Source: CAYUMU01 sp964445985 (GTDB lineage Bacteria > Planctomycetota > Planctomycetia > Pirellulales > S012-138). From it: DNA of 64,000 nt. The notes under the pieces were generated by a model. That model was given only the letters and a program-made list of their open reading frames with translations. It did no database searches and was not told the origin of the DNA. Each line of letters opens with the position of its first letter. Within the stretch, counting starts at the first letter, position 1. Of the stretch, positions 1 to 8,742 are shown one piece after another. The stretch lies in NCBI GenBank assembly GCA_964445985.1, contig CAYUMU010000006.1, positions 78,414-142,413 of the forward strand, read 5' to 3'. The position numbers were made by a program, and so were the translations under genes.

Positions 1-1
1 T

Positions 2-118
2 CAGCCTGGCGAATGGAAGTTGGCAGTGTTCGCGGTGGCCGCCACGGCGGGGAGCTTGCTGATTTCTCGCTGGATCTTTCTGCGAGCGCTGGGGAGTTAC
101 CGCAGTGCCAGTAGCTAG
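2..118 (+). CDS. C-terminal end of a membrane protein (5' end outside window)
   Basis: An open frame enters from the left edge and stops at TAG 116-118, giving 38 residues. They include one hydrophobic segment (LAVFAVAATAGSLLI) followed by a basic, serine-rich tail ending SYRSASS. A last transmembrane helix with a short cytoplasmic tail fits a transporter permease, perhaps ABC-2 type, but the visible part is too short to assign a family. Confidence 0.45.
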   Translation, partial: QPGEWKLAVFAVAATAGSLLISRWIFLRALGSYRSASS

Positions 119-227
119 GGTGAATTGGCGACTGGACACTACTACCCCCCCGAGTGGAATTTTGCTGACTCTAAGGGATTCTAGGTGTGTCCCTTTCGCG
201 TGGAATGCGGGCCTCGCCGCTGATTCA

Positions 228-423
228 CAACCCGACGCGTTAGCGAGGGAGTCCCACGAACGTCCCTCGCTAACCAGCATTATGCAAGTGCTAGTATATC
301 GTCCGATTCATAAGGACTTAAGTGTGCTAGCAATGCTCGACATTGGCCGTGCTAGCATCCTTAACTTCTTACACCATGGTGAGCCGTGCTAGCACTTGCA
401 TAACATTCTAACGCGTCGGGTTG
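228..423. repeat. MITE-like element with three nested inverted repeats
   Basis: A 16-bp perfect inverted repeat (caacccgacgcgttag at 228-243, its complement at 408-423) bounds 196 bp. Inside it lie an 11-bp inverted repeat (240-250 / 263-273, core tagcgaggga) and a 15-bp one (280-294 / 389-403, core atgcaagtgctag). The core gtgctagca recurs at 324-332, 349-357 and 386-394. No convincing gene lies inside. This is the organisation of a non-autonomous mobile element or a large REP-type palindrome. No clear target-site duplication is visible. Confidence 0.65.
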
Positions 424-450
424 CCATTCGCCCGATTTAAGGGAGACGTC

Positions 451-573
451 ATGCGTTACGCTTGGTTGAGTCTGTTCGTTTTCCTGACTCAGTCGTCGTT
501 GCTTGCAGGCGCGGCTAGCGCAAGGCGGCCAATCCTGCCCCCCCCGAACGCGGCCAAAACGAGCCGTAAATAG
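451..573 (+). CDS. possible 40-residue secreted peptide
   Basis: ATG at 451 is preceded by a GGGAG-type ribosome binding site at 441-445. The 40-residue product begins MRYAWLSLFVFLTQSSLLAG, a typical signal peptide (basic start, hydrophobic core, small residues), followed by a short basic/proline tail. It lies between the MITE-like repeat and the kelch gene on the same strand. It could be a genuine small exported peptide or the remnant of a secreted protein truncated by the TAG at 571. No family is recognised. Confidence 0.35.
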   Translation: MRYAWLSLFVFLTQSSLLAGAASARRPILPPPNAAKTSRK

Positions 574-743
574 GGAGCCGGGGCTCGGATTCTGGCGATT
601 TGCCAGTTCTTGCCCAACAGATTGTTGACGGCCGGCCCTGGTCTGGTTAAAAACTGTTGATAATGATTCTCAATGTCATGTAAGCCAGGCTCCGATGCTC
701 CCAGCCATGCATGCAATCCACCGTTTCTCCAGGAAGCAACCAC

Positions 744-3098
744 ATGGCACGAACATCGATATTGGTCGCGGGAGCGTGCGCGATTCTCGTCAGCTCCGCG
801 GCTTGGGCCGCACCGCCGGCGGACGCCCTTCCCTATCCGTCTTTGCCTGAGCCGATTGCCAGTTTTGGCGCGGCGGTTGGCGGGGATTACCTGTATGTGT
901 TCAGCGGGGCCAACGGCCGCTCGACCGGCAATTCGGTCGATCGCTTGTCGCAGCACTTTACGCGGCTGAATCTCACCAAGCCCGGCGCGGCTTGGGAGTC
1001 GCTCACCATGCACCACCCCGCGCAGAGCAATGCTTTGCTGGCCTGGGGGGGCAACATCTATCGCGTGGGCGGCCTGAGCTACAAAGATGGCGACCAAGAA
1101 GGGACCAAGGCGGGCGACTTCGATTCAACCACGCACTTTTCAAAGTACGATCCCAAGAAGAATGCTTGGACCGATTTGCCGCCCTTGCCCGAGGGGCGTT
1201 CGTCGCTGGATGCGGCCGTGCTCGATGACAAGATTTATGTCGTGGGCGGCTGGAACCTGCAAGGCTCGGAAAGCCGGGATGCTCCCTGGCATGAGACAGC
1301 CCTGGTCTTCGATTTGAAGAACGAACAGGGCGAGTGGAAAGAGATTGCCAAGCCGCCGTTTACGACGCGGGCTTTGGCCGTGGCGGCCTTCGACCACAAG
1401 CTGTGGGTGCTGGGCGGCATGACGCGCGACAACTTTGTGACGCGCGGCGTGCATGTTTATGACCCGAAGACCAACGAGTGGACCAAGGGGCCTGAACTGG
1501 TGGGAGACGGCCGGTTGACGGGCTTTGCCGTGTCGGCTTTTGCCTCGGGCGGCAAGCTTTACTACAACGGTTTGGAAGGCGTGCTGCATGCCCTGAACGC
1601 CGATGGCTCCGGCTGGGAGCCGGCCCAGCGGCTGATGTTTGCCCGCTATTTTCACCGGTTGCTGCCGATGGCCGATGGCAAGTTGCTGGCCGTGGCTGGC
1701 GTTTCCAGGGCAGGCCGGTTGGCGAATGTGGAGGTCATCAACCTCGCGGACGCTCAGCAAAGCGGACCCAAGGTTACTGAGTGGTCGGTCAAATTTGGCG
1801 GCCGGGCCAAGCACAGCCAGGGCTTGATTGTGAACGGCAATTCGCTGTACGCGTTTGGTGGCAACGCCAGCCGGGCGCCGCACGACTTCAGCAAAGAAGC
1901 CTTTGTGAACGAGGCCATTAAGTTCGATCTGCTGGGTCGCACGGCGGAAGCTTTGCCGCCGCTGCCGATGGCCATTCAAAGCCCCGCGGTGGCGATTGCC
2001 GGCAGTTCTCGCGACTCTTCGATTTACGTGCTGGGAGGTTTGACCTATCAGGACGACCAGTTCCGTTCGTCGGCGGCCATTCAACGCTACCGGCTGCGGA
2101 GCGAAAACTGGTCGGACGAAACCGTGCAACTGCCCGCCAGCCGTTCCATGTTCGATGCCGTGACGCAGGGCGATGCCATCTGGATGTTTGGCGGGGCTCA
2201 GGCCGGCGCCCAGCGCTCTGGCCTGGCACTCGATACCTGGCGTTGGTCGGCTCACGGCGAAGACGCCGTGGAGGTGGTCAAAAACGCCGCCCTGCCGGTG
2301 CGGCGCCGCTCGTTTGGCGGCTGCCAACTAGAGGGCGATTATTACATGGTCGGCGGGCTCGGCGGCGATTCAGGCATCGTGGGTTCGATGGACGTATACA
2401 ACTTTGAGAGCGGCAAGTGGCGGCAGGTGGCCGCGCCGCGGCATCCTCGCGTATTCCCCAGCCTGGTGGCGGCGGCCGGCAAACTGTATCTGGCGGGCGG
2501 CTTCGCCAAGGTCGATGGGCACTTTAGCCCTGCCGAATCGGTCGAGGTGTATGATCCTCAGGCCGACAAGTGGAGCACGGCGTGGGAGCAGCCCCCGCTC
2601 AAGCACAAGCCGGCCGTGATGGTGGCCTACCAGGATCGGCTGCTGTTCTACGGCGTGGACGAGAAAGAAGACGGTCTGGCCCACATCGCCATTGTGGACC
2701 CCAGCCCCGCGACCCCCAACTACGGTCCCAGCACCGAATCGGCGGAAGGCCAAGGCGGGTTTGGCGGAGGGGGCGATTCGGCGGAAACGGTCGCGCGCTT
2801 GATGCGGATGGATGCCAATGGAGATGGCAAGCTATCGGGTGACGAGGTGGGGGAACGGATGCAGCGATTCATCGGCCGCGCCGACGCCAACAAAGATGGG
2901 CTGGTCACCAAAGAAGAGATCGAGGCCATGCTTCAGCAAGACGCGGCTGCCGGTGGAAGCACGGGCGGAAATGCCGATGGCAACCGTGGCGGTCAACGCC
3001 CGGGCCGGCCAGCGAATGGCGCTGGGCGCGGTGCATCTGGCAGTGATGGGCAGAACCGTGCCAGCGGTCCAGCACGTGCTGGTTCGACCAACCCCTGA
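744..3098 (+). CDS. secreted kelch-repeat protein with C-terminal EF-hand pair
   Basis: Start chosen at ATG 744, with AGGAAG eight bases upstream, because MARTSILVAGACAILV begins a clear signal peptide ending near AWA-AP. The 784-residue protein carries repeated kelch blades along its length (recurring GG-x-Y-x-GG patterns such as KIYVVGGWN, KLWVLGGMT, IYVLGGLT, KLYLAGGFA), predicting one or two beta-propellers. Residues about 685-730 hold two EF-hand loops (DANGDGKLSGDE and DANKDGLVTKEE), so calcium binding is likely. The C-terminus is Gly/Asn/Arg-rich and low in complexity. Such modular exported proteins are common in planctomycetes; ligand and role are unknown. Confidence 0.85.
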   Translation: MARTSILVAGACAILVSSAAWAAPPADALPYPSLPEPIASFGAAVGGDYLYVFSGANGRSTGNSVDRLSQHFTRLNLTKPGAAWESLTMHHPAQSNALLAWGGNIYRVGGLSYKDGDQEGTKAGDFDSTTHFSKYDPKKNAWTDLPPLPEGRSSLDAAVLDDKIYVVGGWNLQGSESRDAPWHETALVFDLKNEQGEWKEIAKPPFTTRALAVAAFDHKLWVLGGMTRDNFVTRGVHVYDPKTNEWTKGPELVGDGRLTGFAVSAFASGGKLYYNGLEGVLHALNADGSGWEPAQRLMFARYFHRLLPMADGKLLAVAGVSRAGRLANVEVINLADAQQSGPKVTEWSVKFGGRAKHSQGLIVNGNSLYAFGGNASRAPHDFSKEAFVNEAIKFDLLGRTAEALPPLPMAIQSPAVAIAGSSRDSSIYVLGGLTYQDDQFRSSAAIQRYRLRSENWSDETVQLPASRSMFDAVTQGDAIWMFGGAQAGAQRSGLALDTWRWSAHGEDAVEVVKNAALPVRRRSFGGCQLEGDYYMVGGLGGDSGIVGSMDVYNFESGKWRQVAAPRHPRVFPSLVAAAGKLYLAGGFAKVDGHFSPAESVEVYDPQADKWSTAWEQPPLKHKPAVMVAYQDRLLFYGVDEKEDGLAHIAIVDPSPATPNYGPSTESAEGQGGFGGGGDSAETVARLMRMDANGDGKLSGDEVGERMQRFIGRADANKDGLVTKEEIEAMLQQDAAAGGSTGGNADGNRGGQRPGRPANGAGRGASGSDGQNRASGPARAGSTNP

Positions 3099-3432
3099 CC
3101 GTTATCGCCATGAATTGTCGATAGCGAAACGGATGTCGCTCCCAGCCGCTTGCGAGCCAGGATCCATAGCCCGAGGTTTTGCGGGCAAAGTGTTATGTGC
3201 CGCCTGGCCCTCGGTTCGCGGATCGAGAGCGAGCGGTAGTCTGGCCGTACTTGCGTTACTCGCCCACCAGCACGTCCGCATGGTTGCGCATCGGGTTCTG
3301 AGCCGATGCGCACGTGGAGCCGGCTGCTTACCCACAATTACGCTTGGCGTTTATCCCACGCTGCCTGTTGCTCCACGAGCAACTTCGCGGGTGGATCGCC
3401 AGCCACGATGCAACTAGCTCCGGAGTTTTGAG
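3099..3432. other. intergenic, no feature seen
   Basis: The 334 bases between the kelch gene and apbE hold no frame with coding character, no T-tailed hairpin and none of the dispersed repeats found elsewhere. The last 20 bases carry the GGAG ribosome binding site of the next gene. Confidence 0.5.
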
Positions 3433-5061
3433 ATGAAATTTGACAGGTTTACAAGGCCCTGGCTGTACGGCCTGACTTTTTGGTTGGCTGGCTGGTGCGG
3501 CGCGGCAACCGCCGCGGAAACGATGGTGTTCTCGCACGAGCATGTGCTGGGCACGTCGCTGGAGATTGTGGTGGAGGCCGACTCTCGCCTAGCGGCCGAG
3601 CAGGCCGAAACCGCCGTGCTCGCGGAGATTGAACGCCTGGCCGCGGTGTTTAGCACCTACGATTCGCGGAGCGAATTCAGCCGCTGGCTGGCCGCCGAAG
3701 CCCAGCCGATGCGCGTGTCGGCCGAGTTATTTGAGTTGCTGCAGGCGTGCGACCGTTGGCAGAAGCTGAGCGGCGGCGCGTTTCAGCCAGCCGTGGACGA
3801 ACTGAGCCAACTTTGGCAGCGTGCCGCTGACGAGGATCGGCGGCCAACGGCGGTTGAAATTGCGGCGGCGGTGGCGAGGGTTGCTTCGCCTGCCTGGAAG
3901 CTCGAGGCCAGCACGCGCACGGCTCTGCGCACTTCGACAAGCCCCCTGTCGCTCAACGCGATCGCCAAGGGCCAGATCATTGACAAGGCTGCCCGGTTGG
4001 CCAAGCAGGCGTCGCCGGCCGTGCGGGGCGTGGTTGTGAATATCGGCGGCGATTTGCGAAGCCTGGGCGATGCCGTTCGGCAAGTTGCCATTGCCAATCC
4101 GTTTGCCGACGCCGAGAACGAACGGCCCCTGACGAGCATCTTTGTGCGCAACGCCGGAGTGGCCACCAGCGGCAACTATCGCCGCGGGTTCTTGATCGGC
4201 GGAAAGCGGTATTCCCACATTATCGATCCCCGCACGGGACTGCCGGCGGGTGACGTGGCAAGCGCCACGGTGGTTGCCGCCACCTCGGCCGACGCTGACG
4301 CGCTGGCCACGATCTTTAGCGTGCTGCCGGTGGAAGAAAGCCTGGCGTTGGCGAGTAAGCTGACGGGCGTGGAATGCCTGTTGGTGCAAGCCGATGGTCG
4401 CGTGGCACGGAGTTCCGGCTGGAGCGAGCTGGAGCAGCCGCGGCTGTTTCGCTTCGCCGCCGGTCAGCAAACGACCGATGCCCTGGCGCGAGCCGATGAA
4501 GCAGCAGACGCCACGGCCAAGAGCGACAAGGTTGCCAACGAGGAAGCCAAGGAGGCCAAAGATCAACCGCTGGAGTTGGTGGTGAGCTTTGAACTGAATC
4601 GGCCGACGGGCGATTATCGTCGCCCTTACGTGGCGGTGTGGCTCGAGGATCAGGACAACTTCCCGGTGAAGACGGCCGTGCTGTGGATGCAAACGCGGAG
4701 CCCCGGTCCTCGCTGGCACCGTGACTTGTTGCGGTGGTATCGCAACGACCGAATTCGCAAACTGGCCGACGACACGGAACTGATCGGCACGGTATCTTCG
4801 GCGACCCGCGGGCCGGGCGAATACAAGGCGGTGTTCGATGGTTCCGACGACGCTGGCAAGCCGCTGCCCCCTGGCGACTACACGCTGTTTATCGAGGCTG
4901 CCCGCGAACACGGCACGTACCAATTGATTCGCCACAAAGTCACGCTGGGCGAGACCGCAACTCCTGAAACCAAGCTTAAAGGCAATGTCGAGATTAAATC
5001 CGCCACCGTCGAATACCGCCCTCGATCCGCCGCGCCCAGCCCCGAGGTCGGCGGCGAGTGA
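3433..5061 (+). CDS. apbE: FAD:protein FMN transferase (ApbE) fused to a DUF2271 domain
   Basis: The protein (542 aa) has a signal peptide (residues 1-28, ending TAAAE), an ApbE domain to about residue 330 and a DUF2271-like domain from about 375 to 525, joined by an Ala/Lys/Asp/Glu-rich linker. ApbE signatures are visible: VVNIGGDLRSLG and SHIIDPRTGLPAG, and the TSADADALAT segment. ApbE enzymes attach FMN covalently to Thr of periplasmic redox proteins using FAD. The next gene, a PepSY membrane protein, overlaps its end by 77 bp, so the two are co-transcribed. The fusion suggests that the enzyme and the DUF2271 partner act together on the outer face of the membrane. GGAG lies seven bases before ATG. 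Confidence 0.9.
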   Translation: MKFDRFTRPWLYGLTFWLAGWCGAATAAETMVFSHEHVLGTSLEIVVEADSRLAAEQAETAVLAEIERLAAVFSTYDSRSEFSRWLAAEAQPMRVSAELFELLQACDRWQKLSGGAFQPAVDELSQLWQRAADEDRRPTAVEIAAAVARVASPAWKLEASTRTALRTSTSPLSLNAIAKGQIIDKAARLAKQASPAVRGVVVNIGGDLRSLGDAVRQVAIANPFADAENERPLTSIFVRNAGVATSGNYRRGFLIGGKRYSHIIDPRTGLPAGDVASATVVAATSADADALATIFSVLPVEESLALASKLTGVECLLVQADGRVARSSGWSELEQPRLFRFAAGQQTTDALARADEAADATAKSDKVANEEAKEAKDQPLELVVSFELNRPTGDYRRPYVAVWLEDQDNFPVKTAVLWMQTRSPGPRWHRDLLRWYRNDRIRKLADDTELIGTVSSATRGPGEYKAVFDGSDDAGKPLPPGDYTLFIEAAREHGTYQLIRHKVTLGETATPETKLKGNVEIKSATVEYRPRSAAPSPEVGGE

Positions 5062-5809
5062 TTTGTTGCAAGACCTGCGCGCCAACCCTCGGCCTCCAGC
5101 GGTAAAACGCCGGTGGAGTTGGTACACCTGGTTTGCCGCCGGAGTGCGCTGGCTGCACATTTACGTATCGCTGCTGGGCTTCACGGCGCTAATCTTCTTT
5201 GCCGCCACCGGCATCACGCTGAACCACCCCACGTGGTTCGGCGGGTCGGAGCAGCAGGTGTCGGAATACGAAGGCAAGATGGATACTGCCTGGCTGAACG
5301 ATGCTAGCGCGGCAGCTGCCGCTGAGGCCGACGTGGATGAGGCGGCGGATGCGGACCTGAGCGACGACGGCGTTGGCGGCGAGGAGTTGCCGCCCGAGCC
5401 GGATTACGCGAAGCAAGTGGATAAGCTAGCCGTGGTGGAGCACTTGCGGAATACGCACCAGGTGCGCGGAGCGGTAAGCGAGTTTCGCGTCGATGAATAT
5501 GAGTGCATGGTGCTATTCAAGTCGCCTGGCTACGCGGCCGACGCATTCATCGATCGGGAAACGGGGACTTACAACGTGACCGTCACCGCCATGGGGGCCG
5601 TGGCGATCATGAACGACCTGCACAAAGGTCGCGACAGCGGCCTCGCCTGGAGCCTGGTCATCGATATCACGGCCCTGTTGATGGTGTTCGTCTCGATCAC
5701 CGGGCTGGTCTTGATCTTCTACCTCAAACGCCGCAGATTCTCGGGCCTGGTAACGGCCGTGGTCGGCACGATTGTGGTGGCGGTGGTGTATGTGCTGTGG
5801 GTGCCGTGA
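4985..5809 (+). CDS. PepSY-associated transmembrane protein
   Basis: 274 residues: a proline-rich cytoplasmic start, a transmembrane helix at about 50-75 (WLHIYVSLLGFTALIFFAATG), an acidic exported region followed by a PepSY-like segment, then two helices at the C-terminus (about 221-245 and 252-272). The TGITLNHP segment after the first helix is typical of PepSY-TM proteins, which accompany flavin or haem electron-transfer systems and iron reduction. The ATG at 4985 overlaps apbE by 77 bp. TTG codons at 5063 and 5066, just after the apbE stop, are alternative starts that remove only the proline-rich leader. It probably channels electrons to the ApbE/DUF2271 partner (inference). Confidence 0.8.
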   Translation: MSRLNPPPSNTALDPPRPAPRSAASDLLQDLRANPRPPAVKRRWSWYTWFAAGVRWLHIYVSLLGFTALIFFAATGITLNHPTWFGGSEQQVSEYEGKMDTAWLNDASAAAAAEADVDEAADADLSDDGVGGEELPPEPDYAKQVDKLAVVEHLRNTHQVRGAVSEFRVDEYECMVLFKSPGYAADAFIDRETGTYNVTVTAMGAVAIMNDLHKGRDSGLAWSLVIDITALLMVFVSITGLVLIFYLKRRRFSGLVTAVVGTIVVAVVYVLWVP

Positions 5810-5851
5810 GGGGCGACAATTCAACGCGATGGGCAATTGCAGCGGATGAGG

Positions 5852-5878
5852 CATGCTTACGCCCCGGGCTTAAGCATG
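5852..5878. repeat. 27-bp palindromic repeat, copy 1
   Basis: An imperfect palindrome with arms catgcttacgcc and cttaagcatg, lying between the convergent PepSY and thioesterase genes. Copies 2-4 are at 16652-16678, 26674-26700 and 37947-37973, all intergenic. Confidence 0.75.
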
Positions 5879-5934
5879 GCACACTTGCGATCGTCCGTTG
5901 AGTTTCCCACGCCGTGTTGATCGGCGACGCGGGT

Positions 5935-5960
5935 GGTACGCACGGGGTGCGTAACCCTAC
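5935..5960. repeat. GTACGCAC palindromic repeat, copy 1
   Basis: ggtacgcac-ggg-gtgcgta followed by accctac. Other copies lie at 21413-21437 (reversed) and 26852-26876. Here it touches the stop codon of the thioesterase gene. Confidence 0.6.
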
Positions 5961-6355
5961 GAGGGCTCCCCCCGGATGGGCACCGGCACGCGTTCGTTGC
6001 CGATTTGCTTGACCGCCACGTAGGTCACGTTGGCCTCGGTTACATTTACCGTTTTGCCACGGCGGCTGGTATCGACGGTCACATGCACGGTGATCGACGT
6101 GCGGCCCAGGCGCGTTAGCTGCGTCCAAAAACTGACCACGTCGCCCACGTAAACAGGCTCGTGAAATTCCACGGCGTTCATCGCCACGGTGACCAGCAGG
6201 TGCTCGGGCAGGCCTTGCTCGGCCAGGGCCTGCCGGGCGCCTTCGGCCCCGGCCTGGTCTAAATAGCTGAGCAGCACGCCGCCAAAAATGGTGCCATGCG
6301 GATTGGTGTCACGCGGCAGCATGGCTGCCTTGAGGGCCAGGTATCGCTCAGACAT
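5957..6355 (-). CDS. acyl-CoA thioesterase, hotdog fold (YciA-like)
   Basis: 132 residues, the usual size of a YciA/acyl-CoA hydrolase. The hotdog helix motif NPHGTIFGG is followed by LSYLDQAGA, where Asp33 sits at the position of the catalytic acid. The protein probably hydrolyses acyl-CoA esters in the cytoplasm as a hexamer, as the family does. It lies just downstream of plsC on the same strand (44-bp gap), so both may be expressed together in lipid metabolism. Confidence 0.85.
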   Translation of the reverse strand: MSERYLALKAAMLPRDTNPHGTIFGGVLLSYLDQAGAEGARQALAEQGLPEHLLVTVAMNAVEFHEPVYVGDVVSFWTQLTRLGRTSITVHVTVDTSRRGKTVNVTEANVTYVAVKQIGNERVPVPIRGEPS

Positions 6356-6398
6356 TCGCGGGTTCCCATCTTGGCCGGCGGCGGCGGGCTGCCGGCGT

Positions 6399-7088
6399 TT
6401 ACTTGCGCGCGAGCCGTTTCAATCGGGCCAGTAAAAAGCAATCGCGCATCCGCTGCTGCACCTCGGCCAGAACTTGCTCGTCGCTCAATTCGCGCAACGA
6501 TTCGGGGGTGATGGGCGCGCCGAACTCGACTTGCACCACCGCCGGGCGGGGTAGTTTGCGCTGGCGCGGCCACGATTGAAACGCGCCGTCAATACCGACG
6601 GGAATCAGCGGAACCTTGCCGCGGCGAGCCAGCGCCACGAAGCCGGGCAAAAGCGGGGCCAGTTCGCCATCGAAGGTGCGGGCGCCTTCGGGAAAGATCA
6701 CCACGGCCTCCTCGCGCTTGAGGCGGCGGAGCGTTTCTTTCAAGCCGGAAAGGCCCATGCCCTCGCGGTCAATCGGAATGGCATTCAACGATTCGATCAA
6801 CCATTTGAGGGGACCGCGGAACAGCGTTTTGCGGGCCAGGTAAGTGAGCCGGCGGGTGGTGCAAACGCCGACCAACACCGGATCGAGATAGCTCTGGTGG
6901 TTGGAGAGGATGAGCGCGCCCCCCTGCTCCGGCAAATGCTCCACGCCCGAACTGCGAACCCGCCAGTAGCTAGAGGTCGCCAGGCGGCAGAACCGGCGGC
7001 AGCAATCGTAGAAGCGGGGTTTGCCGTGGATAACCTCGGCAGGCGCCTTGGAGGCAGGGGGCTCCTGGGTCGCGGTTCCGTCACTCAT
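6399..7088 (-). CDS. plsC: 1-acyl-sn-glycerol-3-phosphate acyltransferase family protein
   Basis: Start placed at ATG 7088 (MSDGTATQEPP), the first start that gives a protein of normal family length (229 aa); the upstream extension has no family character. The acyltransferase HX4D motif is His64-Asp69 (NHQSYLD), followed by IPIDREG and FPEGAR at 132-137, the glycerol-phosphate binding motifs. It should transfer a fatty acyl group to lysophosphatidate or a related acceptor at the inner membrane. It lies upstream of the thioesterase and downstream of the AAA+ gene on the same strand. Confidence 0.9.
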   Translation of the reverse strand: MSDGTATQEPPASKAPAEVIHGKPRFYDCCRRFCRLATSSYWRVRSSGVEHLPEQGGALILSNHQSYLDPVLVGVCTTRRLTYLARKTLFRGPLKWLIESLNAIPIDREGMGLSGLKETLRRLKREEAVVIFPEGARTFDGELAPLLPGFVALARRGKVPLIPVGIDGAFQSWPRQRKLPRPAVVQVEFGAPITPESLRELSDEQVLAEVQQRMRDCFLLARLKRLARK

Positions 7089-7245
7089 TCCTGCGTGCAC
7101 TCTGTAAGAAATCCGCGAAATAGCACCCGATGTTCTTCTTCGTCGCCCAGGAGTTGGATGCACAATGCTTGCGTGACGTAAGTATCGCCACCGCCGATGC
7201 ACGCCTGTGCTGGAAAGCAGGCGGCTCTGATCGTGCTCACCAACT

Positions 7246-8742
7246 TTACCAGCCGCAGAAGTAGTTTTCTACTGCCACATCGAGGGCCTCGGCCGTGGCG
7301 GCGGCCGGTTGTTGGCGGATGTTGCAGAAATCGACCACCTGCCGGAGCAGGTCGCGCGGGTGGCAGAAGCGCATGGGGCGACGGTTAGGCAGGTAGTGCC
7401 GCTGCAACACGTATTCAATCAGCTCGTCGTCGCACTTTACGTTGAGAGCTCGGGCCGCCAGGCGGAAGGTGTTGCGGAAATCGTTGAGCGAGGGATCTTG
7501 AACTTGGATCTTGTAGGGAATGCGCCGCGTGAAGGCTTCATCGACCAGGTCGCCAGGCTCCAGGTTGGTCGAAAACACAATCATTTGATCGAAGGGCATT
7601 TCGATCTTGCGGCCGCTCATCAGGCTGAGATAGTCGAGCCGTTTTTCCAGAGGCACAATCCAGCGGTTAAGCAATTCGGTGGGGCTGACGCGCTGGCGGC
7701 CAAAGTCGTCGATGACCAGGGTGCCGCAGTTGCTTTTCATTTGCAGCGGGGCCTCGCCAATGCCGGTGAGCCGATTGGTGCTGATCTCCAGGTTATCGAG
7801 GGTGAGCTCTCCGCCCACAATGATGGTCGGCCGGCGGATCAGCACCCAGCGTCGATCAATCTTGCTCGCGCTTTCTTCGCTGGCGTTTTGGTCCGAGCGA
7901 ATCATTTCGTGACAACTAGGGTCAAAAACCCGCACGATTTCGCCCCACACGCTGATGGCTCGCGGGATCCACACACTATCGCCGTAGGCCAGGGAGATCC
8001 GCTCGGCGATGCTCGACTTGCCGTTGCCAGGCGCGCCGTACAGGAACAGCCCCTTCGCCGAAGTCATCGCCTGGGCAATTCGTTCCAGAATGGAGGCCGA
8101 CAGGTTGAGATCCGAGAATGCCTGACGCACGCGTTGCATCTCGACGCAAACCTTGGAAAGCGACTGGGCTCGCACGCTGCGAACGTAAGCATCGAGACGA
8201 ACGGGCGCCGCGCCAAAATAGCTGCAATGCCGGAGGTATCTCCGCGCGCGATCGCTGCCAATGTCGGTGAGCTCATACAGATAATCGCCCATGGGCGCCG
8301 CCGACTTGTAGATCACCACGCGCGTCGTCTTTAGATCTTGCAGCAGCGGTTCCAACAATGGAAAGGGGAGCTTGAGCTGATCGGCGATGTCTCGCCCCGC
8401 GGCGCTACCGGCATGCAGCAAGAACTTGAGCACCAGCGATTCGATTTCGTTCTGCGACAAGCCCGCTTCCGCGATACTTTGCGGCGGGCGCGGCACAAAT
8501 GGCGCTCCATTGGCGTCGTCGTGTGAGTCGGTGGTATTCGCCGCCGCTACGTCCGCGCCGTCCTCGGTCGCCGGTCGGGTTGTTTCCGAATTCGGCAGAA
8601 AACCTGGTCCCGAGGTTGGCACATCGGCGGCGGCAATGGCCCAAAATGGGTCGTCGCCGACCCGCGTTTTCTCGCTCTCGGCCAAAATAGCTTGAATTTG
8701 CCGGCGAAGCTGCTCATGGCTGGAGACATCACTGGTCGGCAT
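7246..8742 (-). CDS. AAA+ ATPase with N-terminal winged-helix-like region
   Basis: 498 residues. The first 90 are low in complexity. Residues about 95-170 (LSQNEIESLVLKFLLH... DIADQLKLP) look like a winged-helix domain, and from about 210 an AAA+ module follows: Walker A GAPGNGKSS at 236-244, Walker B TLVIDDFG at 341-348, a sensor-1 segment FSTNLEPGDLVDEAFTRRI and a C-terminal lid. The product is a cytoplasmic ATPase that may act on DNA or on a protein machine; family members of this shape occur widely in planctomycetes and cyanobacteria without a firm role. Nothing in the neighbours defines its substrate. Confidence 0.75.
   Translation of the reverse strand: MPTSDVSSHEQLRRQIQAILAESEKTRVGDDPFWAIAAADVPTSGPGFLPNSETTRPATEDGADVAAANTTDSHDDANGAPFVPRPPQSIAEAGLSQNEIESLVLKFLLHAGSAAGRDIADQLKLPFPLLEPLLQDLKTTRVVIYKSAAPMGDYLYELTDIGSDRARRYLRHCSYFGAAPVRLDAYVRSVRAQSLSKVCVEMQRVRQAFSDLNLSASILERIAQAMTSAKGLFLYGAPGNGKSSIAERISLAYGDSVWIPRAISVWGEIVRVFDPSCHEMIRSDQNASEESASKIDRRWVLIRRPTIIVGGELTLDNLEISTNRLTGIGEAPLQMKSNCGTLVIDDFGRQRVSPTELLNRWIVPLEKRLDYLSLMSGRKIEMPFDQMIVFSTNLEPGDLVDEAFTRRIPYKIQVQDPSLNDFRNTFRLAARALNVKCDDELIEYVLQRHYLPNRRPMRFCHPRDLLRQVVDFCNIRQQPAAATAEALDVAVENYFCGW

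Noticed and set aside
1140..2327. Long open frame on the minus strand opposite the kelch gene
   Set aside because: Arg/His/Pro/Gln-rich translation without domain character; it is a GC-driven shadow of the plus-strand gene.
3727..5160. 477-codon minus-strand frame opposite apbE
   Set aside because: Composition typical of antisense shadow; the plus strand carries a complete ApbE-DUF2271 protein.
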